Assembly (NCBI GenBank): GCA_900548625.1
Contig: URLO01000036.1
Location: 1-25,226, forward strand
DNA: 25,226 bases
DNA from: an uncultured Eubacteriales bacterium
GTDB lineage: Bacteria > Bacillota > Clostridia > Oscillospirales > Oscillospiraceae
Direction of reading: 5' to 3'
Part shown: piece after piece, positions 1-8,076 of the stretch
Layout: each line of letters opens with the position of its first letter
Position numbering within the stretch: position 1 is the stretch's first letter
The notes under the pieces: model-generated
Told to the model about the DNA's origin: nothing
What the model saw: only the letters and a program-made list of their open reading frames with translations
Database searches by the model: none
Program-made: the position numbers and the translations under genes

Positions 1-92
1 CATTATTCATCACCCAGATACAGTATAGCATATTTGGTAAGACGGTTAAAGTGTTTTACTAGATTTTAGTATCAGACAACGAAGGGAGTGGA

Positions 93-1544
93 TTGATTTT
101 CATGGAAAAAGCAGCTGCTGCATGGGGGCCGCTTCCCAGAACGCGCATTCGTACATACTTTAAGAAAATGTATGCCCGCCCGATCTACCGCTTGCTGCTC
201 GTCCTTTTGGGTCTTCCCACCGCACTCATGGTGCTGGTGAAGCATTTGGTATTTTCAAGCTCTGCCAGCTATGACAAGCTGCGGGCTGACCTCGAGGCTG
301 AGTTTAAGGCGAACGGGCTGCTGGAAAAGCTCAAGGCACAGGCATTGGAGTCCGAACGCAACAAGAGCAAGTTCCTGAAACGCTCTGTGTCGGACGAGCA
401 GCTGAAGGCCAGAGCCGACAAGGTCGCAAAGAAAAAGTACGATCAGGCACTTCAGGAGGAACTGACGAACCGGATGCGCCGTGAGAAGGTCCATTCTCCG
501 GATATGCTGAGCACATATCTGGAATGGCTGGACAACACCGCTTTCTTCTGGATCTCCGTCGTTACCTCGCTTCCGATGTATTTGCTTGTCTGGATCTACT
601 CCAAGCCGTATGCAAAGTACATCAGCGAACGCCTTTTCATGATGATCTTCGTTATGATCGGCGTCATCGTGCTGGTCTTTACCATTTTGTATCTGACCCC
701 GATGGATCCGGCCAGAAACATTCTCGGTGCAAACGCAACGGTGGAAAAGGTCGCGGAATTCAAGCGCCTGTACGGCCTGGACCAGCCCTATCTGGTTCAG
801 CTCGGCAACACGATCAAGAAATTCTTCACGCTGGATCTTGGCATCTCCTATGTCGGCAACGAAGACATTGCGTCGGCGCTTATGCGCCGGTTCCCGATCA
901 CGGTGCAGCTTTCTCTGGCGTCGATGCTGGTTTCCATTCTGATCGCGATCCCCTCGGGCATTATTTCGTCCATCAAGCAGTATTCGGCATTTGACTATAT
1001 CTTTATGCTGGTTGCGCTGCTGGGACTTTCGATCCCGAACTTCTGGCTGGGACTGATCCTGATCCTGAATTTCTCCATCCGCCTCGGCTGGCTGCCCGCC
1101 ATGTACGATGCGACAAGACTGGTTACGCTGATCATGCCTGCCATCGTTATGGGCACGGGCCTCTCGGCCTCCGTAGCGCGAATGACGCGCTCGTCCATGC
1201 TGGAAGTGAAGAATCAGGACTATATCCTCACCGCCAGAGCAAAGGGCCTGAGCGAGAGACGCGTGATCTTCAAGCACATTCTCGGAAACGCCATGATCCC
1301 GATCGTCACGGTCATCGGTCTTCAGTTCGGTGGCATTCTGGGCGGCTCGGCTACAACCGAAAAGGTGTTCAACGTCAATGGTCTCGGCAAGTATATCGTG
1401 GACAAGCAGTTTATCCCCGATATCCCGGTCGTTATGGCTGGTGTTGTTTACATCGCCATTGTGGTCAGCATTGTCAACCTTCTGGTGGACATCCTGTACG
1501 CATTCCTTGATCCCAGAATCAAGTCTTCTCTGAAAAACTATTAA
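93..1544 (+). CDS. oppB: Opp/Dpp-type ABC transporter permease with extended N-terminus (OppB-like)
   Basis: Inner-membrane permease of the peptide/nickel (Opp/Dpp) importer family. The canonical DppB/OppB core starts near residue 180, with a first membrane helix at about 181-202 followed by TPMDPARNILG. It ends with the EAA coupling loop around 371-395 (EVKNQDYILTARAKGLSERR), which docks on the ATPases. At 483 residues it is well over the roughly 300-340 usual for the family. The extra N-terminal ~175 residues hold a hydrophobic segment at about 33-54, a long Lys/Glu/Arg-rich and probably helical stretch at 60-135, and another membrane helix at about 150-170. The start is uncertain: TTG at 93 lies very close to GGGAG (84-88), while an in-frame ATG at 102 is 13 bases away. 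The oppC-like partner follows 12 bases downstream. The substrate cannot be read from the sequence; peptide is the family default. Confidence 0.9.
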   Translation: MIFMEKAAAAWGPLPRTRIRTYFKKMYARPIYRLLLVLLGLPTALMVLVKHLVFSSSASYDKLRADLEAEFKANGLLEKLKAQALESERNKSKFLKRSVSDEQLKARADKVAKKKYDQALQEELTNRMRREKVHSPDMLSTYLEWLDNTAFFWISVVTSLPMYLLVWIYSKPYAKYISERLFMMIFVMIGVIVLVFTILYLTPMDPARNILGANATVEKVAEFKRLYGLDQPYLVQLGNTIKKFFTLDLGISYVGNEDIASALMRRFPITVQLSLASMLVSILIAIPSGIISSIKQYSAFDYIFMLVALLGLSIPNFWLGLILILNFSIRLGWLPAMYDATRLVTLIMPAIVMGTGLSASVARMTRSSMLEVKNQDYILTARAKGLSERRVIFKHILGNAMIPIVTVIGLQFGGILGGSATTEKVFNVNGLGKYIVDKQFIPDIPVVMAGVVYIAIVVSIVNLLVDILYAFLDPRIKSSLKNY

Positions 1545-1556
1545 GAGGTATGAGAC

Positions 1557-3077
1557 GTGGATGATAACAAAAGAAAAAAAGAATATCTAAGGAAGCTGGA
1601 GAGTAAGAAGCTGAAAAAGTCTCAGGAGTACAAAGAACTGAGCTTCTCTGCCGGTGTGACCTGGGTGTTCGCGCTTCTGTTTGCCTTGTCCGGATACAGC
1701 TTCATCACGGGTAAGGTGACCGTAACGCCTTTGATCCTGGCGGCGGCGTTCGCGGTGGAGGGTTTGATCCAGCTCATCCTTCTGCATCGGATGCGGGCGG
1801 CGCTTCTCAAGTCGAAGCCGATCTCGCGGGCTATGCGCCTGAGCGGCATCCTGCTTTTGGCATTTGTCGTTACCGGCAATATTTTCGCGGCGGTGGCCGG
1901 CTTTACGCTGATCAAAAAACAGCGCACGCTGGAATACACCATGACCGTCTATGCGGCGATCACGACCCTTGGCGTCATTATGGTCAGCGGCCTGAATCTC
2001 TTCAAAGAGTATGTGGCAAACAACTTTATGTTGGGAATGGGACTGTTGGCGGCCTTCCTGGTGTTCTATTTGCTGGCGCTCCTGCTCATCCATCTTTGGG
2101 AGCGGGACGGCAAGGTGGATAAGAAGCTGCTGCCGGTAGGCGTGCTGCTGATTGTCTCCGCCATCAGCGGAAACGTTTTTGCATTGATTGCCGGCATGCT
2201 GATCATTTCGCACTATCGCCATCAGGGCGAAGATCGCGCCATTGAGTGGCGTGATATCTGGGAGCGTCTGTTCCGCAACAAAATGGCAGTCATGGGCATG
2301 CTGGTCGTGGTCTTCCTGCTGTCGCTGTCGCTCTCCAGCGTCCTGACGTTTGATTACGGCGTTGCGATCGACAACAACTACGATGCGATCCTGCGCCCCA
2401 TCTCCATGGAATATCCGTTCGGCACGGACAACTATGGACGCTGCGTATTCACGCGCATCGTGTTTGGCGCCCGTATTTCCCTCATTGTCGGCATGTGCGT
2501 TACGGTGCTGCCCATGGTCGTGGGCGGTATCCTCGGCGCGGCCGCAGGCTTCTTCGGAAAGCGCACAGACAACATCATCATGCGCCTTCTGGACGTGCAG
2601 TATGCCGTTCCGGATATGCTGCTCGCCATCGCCATCATTGCGGCGTTCGGCGCAAATACAGTCAACCTGATCCTGGCACTGAGTATCGGTTCGGTGGCGG
2701 TCTACGCAAGAACCGTCCGCGCCACGGTGCTCGGCCTTGCGAATGCGGAATTCGTTGAGGCAGCCCGCTCCTGCGGCGCCAGAGACTGGAACATCATTTT
2801 CCGCCATATCATTCCGAACTCCCTGGCGCCGATCATTGTCCGTTCGACGATGGGCATCGGTACTGCGGTTTTGTCTACCAGCAGCCTCAGTTATCTGGGC
2901 CTGGGCGTCGAGCCGCATATCCCGGAATGGGGCAACATCCTGAAGATCGGCAGCCAGTATCTGGAGACCAACCCCTATCTGGCAATCTTCCCGGGCCTTG
3001 CCATCATTCTGCTGGTGCTGGCATTCAACTTCTTCGGAGACGGTTTGCGGGATGCACTTGACCCGAAACTGAAATGA
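1557..3077 (+). CDS. oppC: Opp/Dpp-type ABC transporter permease with six-helix N-terminal extension (OppC-like)
   Basis: Second permease of the importer, forming a heterodimer with the preceding OppB-like protein. The ordinary OppC core begins at about residue 234 (WERLFRNKMAVMGM), continues through the family-typical YPFGTDNYGRCVFTR segment near 286-300, and has its EAA loop near 397-420 (EFVEAARSCGARDWNIIFRH). The 506-residue length is far above the usual ~280-320. The first ~230 residues carry about six extra hydrophobic segments (near 33-51, 55-76, 95-117, 127-146, 158-180 and 191-218). These look like two copies of a three-helix unit, each ending in a GN(I/V)FA..AG motif. Translation starts at GTG, preceded by AGAGG at 1544-1548 with 8-base spacing. 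The gene is 12 bases from oppB and 13 from oppD, so it is co-transcribed. The function of the extension is unknown. Confidence 0.9.
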   Translation: MDDNKRKKEYLRKLESKKLKKSQEYKELSFSAGVTWVFALLFALSGYSFITGKVTVTPLILAAAFAVEGLIQLILLHRMRAALLKSKPISRAMRLSGILLLAFVVTGNIFAAVAGFTLIKKQRTLEYTMTVYAAITTLGVIMVSGLNLFKEYVANNFMLGMGLLAAFLVFYLLALLLIHLWERDGKVDKKLLPVGVLLIVSAISGNVFALIAGMLIISHYRHQGEDRAIEWRDIWERLFRNKMAVMGMLVVVFLLSLSLSSVLTFDYGVAIDNNYDAILRPISMEYPFGTDNYGRCVFTRIVFGARISLIVGMCVTVLPMVVGGILGAAAGFFGKRTDNIIMRLLDVQYAVPDMLLAIAIIAAFGANTVNLILALSIGSVAVYARTVRATVLGLANAEFVEAARSCGARDWNIIFRHIIPNSLAPIIVRSTMGIGTAVLSTSSLSYLGLGVEPHIPEWGNILKIGSQYLETNPYLAIFPGLAIILLVLAFNFFGDGLRDALDPKLK

Positions 3078-3090
3078 GGTGAGACACGAC

Positions 3091-4050
3091 ATGGAACAGA
3101 ATCTATTAGAAGTCAAAAATCTGCGCGTCCATTATGTCACGGACACGGGAGACGTGCAGGCCGTCAATGGCGTGGATCTCCACCTGAAGAAGGGCGAGGT
3201 TCTGGGTCTTGTGGGCGAGACCGGCGCCGGAAAGACCACTGTGGCGCTCTCTGTGATGCAGCTGGTTCCCGATCCTCCCGGAATCATTCTGGACGGTGAA
3301 ATCCTCTTTAAGGGGAGAAACCTGATCTACAACTCGGACAGAGAAAATCAGGAAATGCGCGGCAACGGCATCTCGATGATTTTCCAGGATCCCATGACTG
3401 CGCTGAACCCCATCATGACCATCGGCCAGCAGCTGGCGGAGGTCGTGATCAAGCACAAGAAGCTGAGCAAGAAGGCGGCCATGGAAGTGGCAGCTGAGAT
3501 GCTGGAGCGAGTCGGCGTGACAAGAGACCGCATCAACGACTACCCGCACCAGTTCTCCGGCGGTATGAAGCAGCGCGCCATCATCGCGATGGCCCTGCTC
3601 TGCAACCCTGAGATCCTGATCGCGGACGAGCCCACCACGGCTCTTGACGTGACCATTCAGGCACAGGTGCTGGAGATCATCCGCAGCCTGATCCGCGAAA
3701 ATGAGATGTCCATGATCCTCATAACGCACGATCTGGGCGTTGTTGCGGAAACCTGTGACCAGGTTGCCATCATGTACGCAGGCGAGGTGGTCGAATACGG
3801 CTCCGTTTGGGATGTTTATACGAATCCCAAGCACCCCTACACGCGCGGTCTCTTTGATTCGATCCCGAAAATGGACGTCGATGACGAGCGGCTGTCTCCG
3901 ATCCCGGGTCTGGCGCCGAACCCCACCGCACTTCCCAGCGGCTGCTACTTCCATCCAAGATGCAAGTACTGCCAGGAGCGCTGCCGTGAACAGAGCCCCG
4001 CAATGAAGGGCGATACCCACCAGTACAAGTGCTGGCTGGACTTTGAGTAA
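3091..4050 (+). CDS. oppD: Peptide ABC transporter ATP-binding protein, OppD/DppD type
   Basis: Cytoplasmic ATPase that powers the importer together with the OppF-like subunit encoded next. Walker A is GETGAGKTT (residues 42-50), a Thr/Ala variant of the common GESGSGKS. The signature motif FSGGMKQR (155-162) is canonical, and Walker B is ILIADEPT (175-182). The C-terminal oligopeptide/dipeptide domain (near residue 245 on) carries a Cys cluster (GCYFHPRCKYCQERC, then KCW) of the type that binds an iron-sulfur cluster in some OppD/DppD proteins. ATG at 3091 is chosen because GAGGTGAG (3076-3083) sits 7 bases upstream; an upstream in-frame GTG at 3079 lies inside that ribosome binding site. 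Length is normal at 319 residues. The gene follows oppC and is followed after 15 bases by oppF. Confidence 0.95.
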   Translation: MEQNLLEVKNLRVHYVTDTGDVQAVNGVDLHLKKGEVLGLVGETGAGKTTVALSVMQLVPDPPGIILDGEILFKGRNLIYNSDRENQEMRGNGISMIFQDPMTALNPIMTIGQQLAEVVIKHKKLSKKAAMEVAAEMLERVGVTRDRINDYPHQFSGGMKQRAIIAMALLCNPEILIADEPTTALDVTIQAQVLEIIRSLIRENEMSMILITHDLGVVAETCDQVAIMYAGEVVEYGSVWDVYTNPKHPYTRGLFDSIPKMDVDDERLSPIPGLAPNPTALPSGCYFHPRCKYCQERCREQSPAMKGDTHQYKCWLDFE

Positions 4051-4065
4051 TAGGAGGGAAAAACG

Positions 4066-5049
4066 TTGGATAATTTGCTCACAGTGACCCACTTGAAAAA
4101 ATATTTTGACGTTCCCGCCGGCCACCTTCATGCAGTGGATGATGTGTCGTTTTCCATCAAACGAGGCGAGACGCTCGGCGTAGTCGGCGAGAGCGGATGC
4201 GGAAAATCGACCCTTGGCCGCGTTCTGCTTGGACTGCATCCGGCGACCTCCGGCGACATCATCTTTGAGGGAATGGATCTGAGCACGTTCAGCAAGAAAG
4301 AGATGATCCCCATTCGCCGGGAGATGCAGATCATTTTCCAGGACCCCTACGCATCGCTGAACCCGCGTTTCACCGTTGCACAGATCATTGAGGAGCCGCT
4401 TCAGCTGCACAAGGTCTGCAAGAATGCGGAGGAGCGGAGAAAGCGCGTTGAGGAATTGATGGAGATGGTCGGTCTGCCGCGGCGTGCATACAATCTCTAT
4501 CCGCACGAGTTTGACGGCGGCCGCCGCCAGAGAATCGTGATTGCAAGAGCGCTTGCGATCAATCCTCAGTTTGTGGTCTGCGATGAGCCGGTCTCCGCGC
4601 TGGACGTTTCTGTTCAGGCGCAGATCCTGAACCTGATGATCGACCTGCAAAAGCAGCTTGGCCTGACCTATTTGTTCATTTCGCACGATCTGTCTGTAGT
4701 CAAGCATATCTCCGACAATGTGGTGGTTATGTATCTGGGTCAGGTGATCGAGAAGGCTCCGAAGCAGGCGCTTTTCCAGACCCCGATGCATCCCTACACC
4801 ATTGCGCTTCTGAGTGCGATCCCTTCTGTCAATGTCCGCGAAAAGCGTCGGCGGATCATCCTGAAGGGCGAGCTCTCCTCTCCCATCAACCCCGGCGACG
4901 GCTGCCGCTTCGCAAAGCGCTGCCCGTTTGCGCAGCCTGAGTGCTTCACCCGGACTCCGGAATACCGTGAGATGGAGCCGGAGCACTTTGTGGCCTGCCA
5001 TCGTGCCGAGGAAGTTCGGGACGGCAAGCTGAAATACCAGACGATCTAA
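4066..5049 (+). CDS. oppF: Peptide ABC transporter ATP-binding protein, OppF/DppF type
   Basis: Second ATPase of the importer, expected to pair with OppD on the cytoplasmic face of the permeases. Walker A is GESGCGKST (residues 41-49) and Walker B is FVVCDEPVSALD (169-180). The ABC signature is degenerate: residues 149-156 read FDGGRRQR where LSGGQRQR is usual, so Asp150 replaces the ATP-contacting Ser. The C-terminal Opp domain has the GCRFAKRCPFAQPEC cysteine cluster. The start is TTG at 4066, supported by AGGAGG at 4052-4057 with 8-base spacing and by the natural MDNLLTVTHLKKYF beginning. Length is 327 residues, normal for OppF. The gene sits 15 bases after oppD and 56 before the binding-protein gene. 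Confidence 0.95.
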   Translation: MDNLLTVTHLKKYFDVPAGHLHAVDDVSFSIKRGETLGVVGESGCGKSTLGRVLLGLHPATSGDIIFEGMDLSTFSKKEMIPIRREMQIIFQDPYASLNPRFTVAQIIEEPLQLHKVCKNAEERRKRVEELMEMVGLPRRAYNLYPHEFDGGRRQRIVIARALAINPQFVVCDEPVSALDVSVQAQILNLMIDLQKQLGLTYLFISHDLSVVKHISDNVVVMYLGQVIEKAPKQALFQTPMHPYTIALLSAIPSVNVREKRRRIILKGELSSPINPGDGCRFAKRCPFAQPECFTRTPEYREMEPEHFVACHRAEEVRDGKLKYQTI

Positions 5050-5070
5050 CCCGGTTATAAGTGTCAGAAA

Positions 5071-5090
5071 GGCATTTATAATAAATTTAC
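5071..5090 (+). promoter_or_regulatory. Possible internal promoter -10 element before the binding-protein gene
   Basis: The 56-base gap between oppF and the binding-protein gene contains a perfect TATAAT at 5077-5082 in an AT-rich patch. The hexamer 17 bases upstream (GTTATA, 5054-5059) is a poor -35 match. An internal promoter would suit a binding protein, which is often needed in excess over the membrane subunits, but the support is weak. Confidence 0.25.
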
Positions 5091-5105
5091 TTGGAGGTAC
5101 TACGA

Positions 5106-6950
5106 ATGAAAAAGCTCACAGCACTGCTCCTTTGCCTTGCCATGGTCTTGATCATGCTCTCCGGCTGCAATGTCAAGACAAAAGACGACGTAAAGGGACC
5201 CGACACCTCATCCAATGGCAATTCTGAGGCCACCGCAACGGATAACAAGCATGATCCCATTCCCATCACGCTCCTTTCTCTCAGCTCTCTGGAGACGGAG
5301 ACCAACGTCGTCCGTGACCAGCTGAAGAAGGCCGGCTTTGACGTTACGCTGAGCATTCAGCCTGACTACGGCAGCCTGTTTACGCAGGTCGAAGCCCGTA
5401 ACTACGACATTTATATGTGCACGATGAAGGTTCTGACCGGCAACCCCGACTACGGCTGCCGCTCCATGTTCTACTCCACCGGCGTTGAGAATGACAGCAA
5501 GGTTGAAGATCCCGAAGTCGACCGTCTGATCGACCTGGGCGCCTCCCAGCTCCCGCAGGATTATCAGGAAACCTATGCAGAGCTCGAGCGTCTGCTCGTT
5601 GAGGGCAAGGCATACTTTGCTCCGATCTGCCGCACCATGAGCTGCTACGGCTTTAACAAGAACGTCATCAAAGAGGACGCCGTTGTGGTTGGCCAGTCGA
5701 AGTACCTCTACTGGAGCCAGCTCGACTACGTGGACGAGAGCCTGCGTGAGACCCGTCCCCTGATCGTTGCAAACGATCGCATCCTTGGTCAGTTTGACCC
5801 CCCCACGACGGACGGCACGCACAGAGTCCTTGCAAACACCAACATCAAGCTCCTTGATCTCGACGAGCAGGACAACATCGTGACCGACCGCGCGCTTGCT
5901 TACAATTACAGCATTGCAGAAGGCAACTCTGTTTTCTACTTTGTCCTGCGTGACAACGTTGGCTTCTACACCGCCAAGAACGGCGAACTCGTTGACACCG
6001 GCGAGAAGGTCGGCGCGGAAGACGTCATCTTCACCTACGACCGTCTGCGCACGCCGGACTCTGTCCCCGGCAACGCGGTTTACGACAACTACGCATGCCT
6101 CAAGGGACTCGGAACCGTTACCGATCTTTCCGAGCTTGAAAACGCCAAGGACGCTGTCTCCGGCAAGAGCGTAAAGGAAGTTCTGGAAGCCGGCCTGCCC
6201 GCTCCCATCTCCGAGCTCGTTGACGACAAGAATGCGACCGACAACGCCGGCGGCAAGTACGAGGTCCTCAAGATCACGACGGATACTCCCTTCCCGCAGG
6301 TCCTGAACTTCCTGTGCGACTACAGCTCCGGTATCCTCAGCAAGAAGCAGGTTTCCGCCATCAACACGCCCGAGCTGCTGGCCGGCTATGACCCGACGAC
6401 GGATTTCCGTTACGGCGACGCGCAGTTCCTCAGAAAGGACAGCGGCAAGGAAAATACCCTGTGGTGCAGCGGTCCCTACGTCGTCAAGAGCGTTGATGAC
6501 TATGAGGCAGTCTGCGAGCGCAACCCCGCATTCATGCCGGATACCGACATGGTCGCGCCCATCAAGTACGTCACGCTGAAGTACATCGCTGATAAGGACG
6601 CAACGATTTCCGCTCTGCGCAGCGGCGAAGTCGATCTGACGGACAACGTTCCCGCAAACCAGGTCGATGTCGTCAAGAACGATCCGAACCTTTGCATGGT
6701 TTCTGCACTGGTCAACGCCTGCATCCAGATGAAGTACAACCTGGACGAGAATCACATCACCAGCAATGAGGACATCCGTAAGGCCATCCTTTACGCCATC
6801 AACCAGGACGAAGTCGTTGCTGTTAAGAACGGCCTCGGCGGCAAGGCATATACCGCTATGACCATGCTGAAGAACGACAACGACCTGATTCCTGATCCCA
6901 GCAAGGTTCAGGAGCATCTGAACAACTACTACGCCTCGCTGGGCAAGTAA
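5106..6950 (+). CDS. Solute-binding lipoprotein of the peptide family (SBP family 5), apparently circularly permuted
   Basis: Extracellular substrate-binding lipoprotein for the ABC importer encoded upstream. The signal peptide MKKLTALLLCLAMVLIMLSGC places the lipobox LSGC at residues 18-21, so Cys21 should be lipidated. ATG at 5106 has GGAGG (5093-5097) 8 bases upstream; the in-frame TTG at 5091 precedes that site. The domain order is odd. Residues 52-190 resemble the usual C-terminal part of family 5 proteins (ITLLS...VVRDQLKKAGFDV, NYDIYM, NPDYG, DPEVDRLID, YAELERLLVE, YFAPI). Residues 216-612 resemble the usual N-terminal and central parts (RVLANTNIKLLDLDEQDNIV, EDVIFTYDRL, SGPYVVKSVDDYEAVCERNP, ALRSGEVDLTDNVP, DIRKAILYAINQDEVV). 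The protein then ends where the normal C-terminal lobe would begin. Each segment appears once, as expected for circular permutation. The ligand is unknown; a peptide is likely from the family. Confidence 0.9.
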   Translation: MKKLTALLLCLAMVLIMLSGCNVKTKDDVKGPDTSSNGNSEATATDNKHDPIPITLLSLSSLETETNVVRDQLKKAGFDVTLSIQPDYGSLFTQVEARNYDIYMCTMKVLTGNPDYGCRSMFYSTGVENDSKVEDPEVDRLIDLGASQLPQDYQETYAELERLLVEGKAYFAPICRTMSCYGFNKNVIKEDAVVVGQSKYLYWSQLDYVDESLRETRPLIVANDRILGQFDPPTTDGTHRVLANTNIKLLDLDEQDNIVTDRALAYNYSIAEGNSVFYFVLRDNVGFYTAKNGELVDTGEKVGAEDVIFTYDRLRTPDSVPGNAVYDNYACLKGLGTVTDLSELENAKDAVSGKSVKEVLEAGLPAPISELVDDKNATDNAGGKYEVLKITTDTPFPQVLNFLCDYSSGILSKKQVSAINTPELLAGYDPTTDFRYGDAQFLRKDSGKENTLWCSGPYVVKSVDDYEAVCERNPAFMPDTDMVAPIKYVTLKYIADKDATISALRSGEVDLTDNVPANQVDVVKNDPNLCMVSALVNACIQMKYNLDENHITSNEDIRKAILYAINQDEVVAVKNGLGGKAYTAMTMLKNDNDLIPDPSKVQEHLNNYYASLGK

Positions 6951-6984
6951 TCATACGCCATCATAGAACCATTTCCTGAATTGG

Positions 6985-7020
6985 TGGGGGAGGGGAGGCT
7001 CCCCCTCCCCCATAAAATTT
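6985..7020 (+). terminator. GC-rich hairpin after the binding-protein gene (attenuating terminator or mRNA stabiliser)
   Basis: TGGGGGAGGGG (6985-6995) pairs perfectly over 11 bp with CCCCTCCCCCA (7002-7012), with a six-base loop, followed by the AT-rich TAAAATTTT. The T tract is short, so termination is probably partial. The position between a binding-protein gene and the peptidase gene fits either reduced downstream expression or protection of the upstream mRNA. Confidence 0.6.
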
Positions 7021-7044
7021 TACATTGACTAAGGAGATCTTGAT

Positions 7045-8055
7045 ATGGAATTCAACAGCAAGCTGACAAAAGAGATTTGTGAAGTATACGGGCCGACCGG
7101 CCGTGAATCCAAGGTTGCAGAGTACATTCAGAATCAGATCCGGGATCATGTGGACGAAATGTGGGTAGACTGCCTCGGCAACCTCATTGCGCACAAAAAG
7201 GGAAACGGAAAGCGCGTTGTTCTGTCCGCACACATGGATCAGCTCGGTCTTATGATCAAAACGATCGACGAAAAGGGCTTTGCACGCATCGGCCAGCTCG
7301 GCAGCATCAAGCCCTACAACCTGATCGATTCCCGCATCCAGACGGAAAGCGGCGTTCAGGGCGTTATGATCTGCGAGAAGAAAGAGGACATGGGCAAGAT
7401 CACGCACAACGACCTCTACATCGACTTTGCAACGCTGTCTCCTGAGAAGGTCAGAGAAAAGGTTCGCGTCGGCGAGGTTGCCATCACGCGTTCGGAGTAC
7501 TACGAGAACGAAGAGTGCGTCATGATGCAGTGCCTGGACGACCGCATTGGCTGCATGATCATCATCGACAGCATTCTGCGCGATGTCAAGAACACCAATG
7601 ACATGTATTATGTGTTCACGGTTCAGGAAGAGATCGGCTGCTTTGGCGCTCAGACCTCGACGTTTGACCTGCAGCCCGACCTCTTTGTCACCTTTGACGT
7701 GGCCTGCACCGGAGATGAGCTGCGCGGCATCCGCACGGATGTGAAGCTGGGCGGCGGCGCCGGCATCAAGGCAATGGACTACTTTATGATCGTCAACCAG
7801 TATGTGGTGGACGCACTGGTCGATATTGCAGAGAAGAACGGCATCAAGTACCAGATCGAAGTCAGCGAAAACGGCGGCACCGACGCACACACGGCACAGC
7901 TCGTTCGCGGCGGCATGAAGGCCGGCGCCATCACCATCCCGACCCGCAACATCCACTCGAGAGACGAGATCATCTGCAAGGAAGACATTCTCGACTGCAT
8001 CCGCATGGCGATGGCTCTGGAGACTGTGGAGCTGGATGAACATTTTGGCGCATAA
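7045..8055 (+). CDS. M42-family metallo-aminopeptidase (FrvX/TET/glutamyl aminopeptidase group)
   Basis: Cytoplasmic dinuclear-metal aminopeptidase that releases N-terminal residues from short peptides; M42 enzymes usually assemble into large oligomers. The expected metal and catalytic residues are visible: His63 in SAHMDQLG (the family more often reads HMDEIG), Asp165 in CLDDRIG, the Glu pair 195-196 in VQEEIG, Asp218 in TFDVACTGD, and His304 in TRNIHSRDE. GGTDAHTAQ near 278-286 is the family GGTDA motif. Length is 336 residues, normal for M42. ATG at 7045 has AAGGAG (7031-7036) 8 bases upstream. It lies after the peptide transporter and 21 bases before a PLP enzyme gene, so it probably digests imported peptides. 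The exact substrate is not known. Confidence 0.92.
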   Translation: MEFNSKLTKEICEVYGPTGRESKVAEYIQNQIRDHVDEMWVDCLGNLIAHKKGNGKRVVLSAHMDQLGLMIKTIDEKGFARIGQLGSIKPYNLIDSRIQTESGVQGVMICEKKEDMGKITHNDLYIDFATLSPEKVREKVRVGEVAITRSEYYENEECVMMQCLDDRIGCMIIIDSILRDVKNTNDMYYVFTVQEEIGCFGAQTSTFDLQPDLFVTFDVACTGDELRGIRTDVKLGGGAGIKAMDYFMIVNQYVVDALVDIAEKNGIKYQIEVSENGGTDAHTAQLVRGGMKAGAITIPTRNIHSRDEIICKEDILDCIRMAMALETVELDEHFGA

Positions 8056-8076
8056 AAGCCAAAGGAGGGATATGTT

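Noticed and set aside
34..62. Possible promoter before the first permease gene (TTGGTA-17-TACTAG)
   Set aside because: Both hexamers match poorly and the region is truncated by the window start, so a promoter here is not supported.
3106..5001. Long minus-strand open frame of about 630 codons opposite the ABC ATPase genes
   Set aside because: It is the complement of two unmistakable ATPase genes. Its translation is low-complexity and His/Gln/Arg-rich with no family motif, as expected for a shadow frame in GC-rich DNA.
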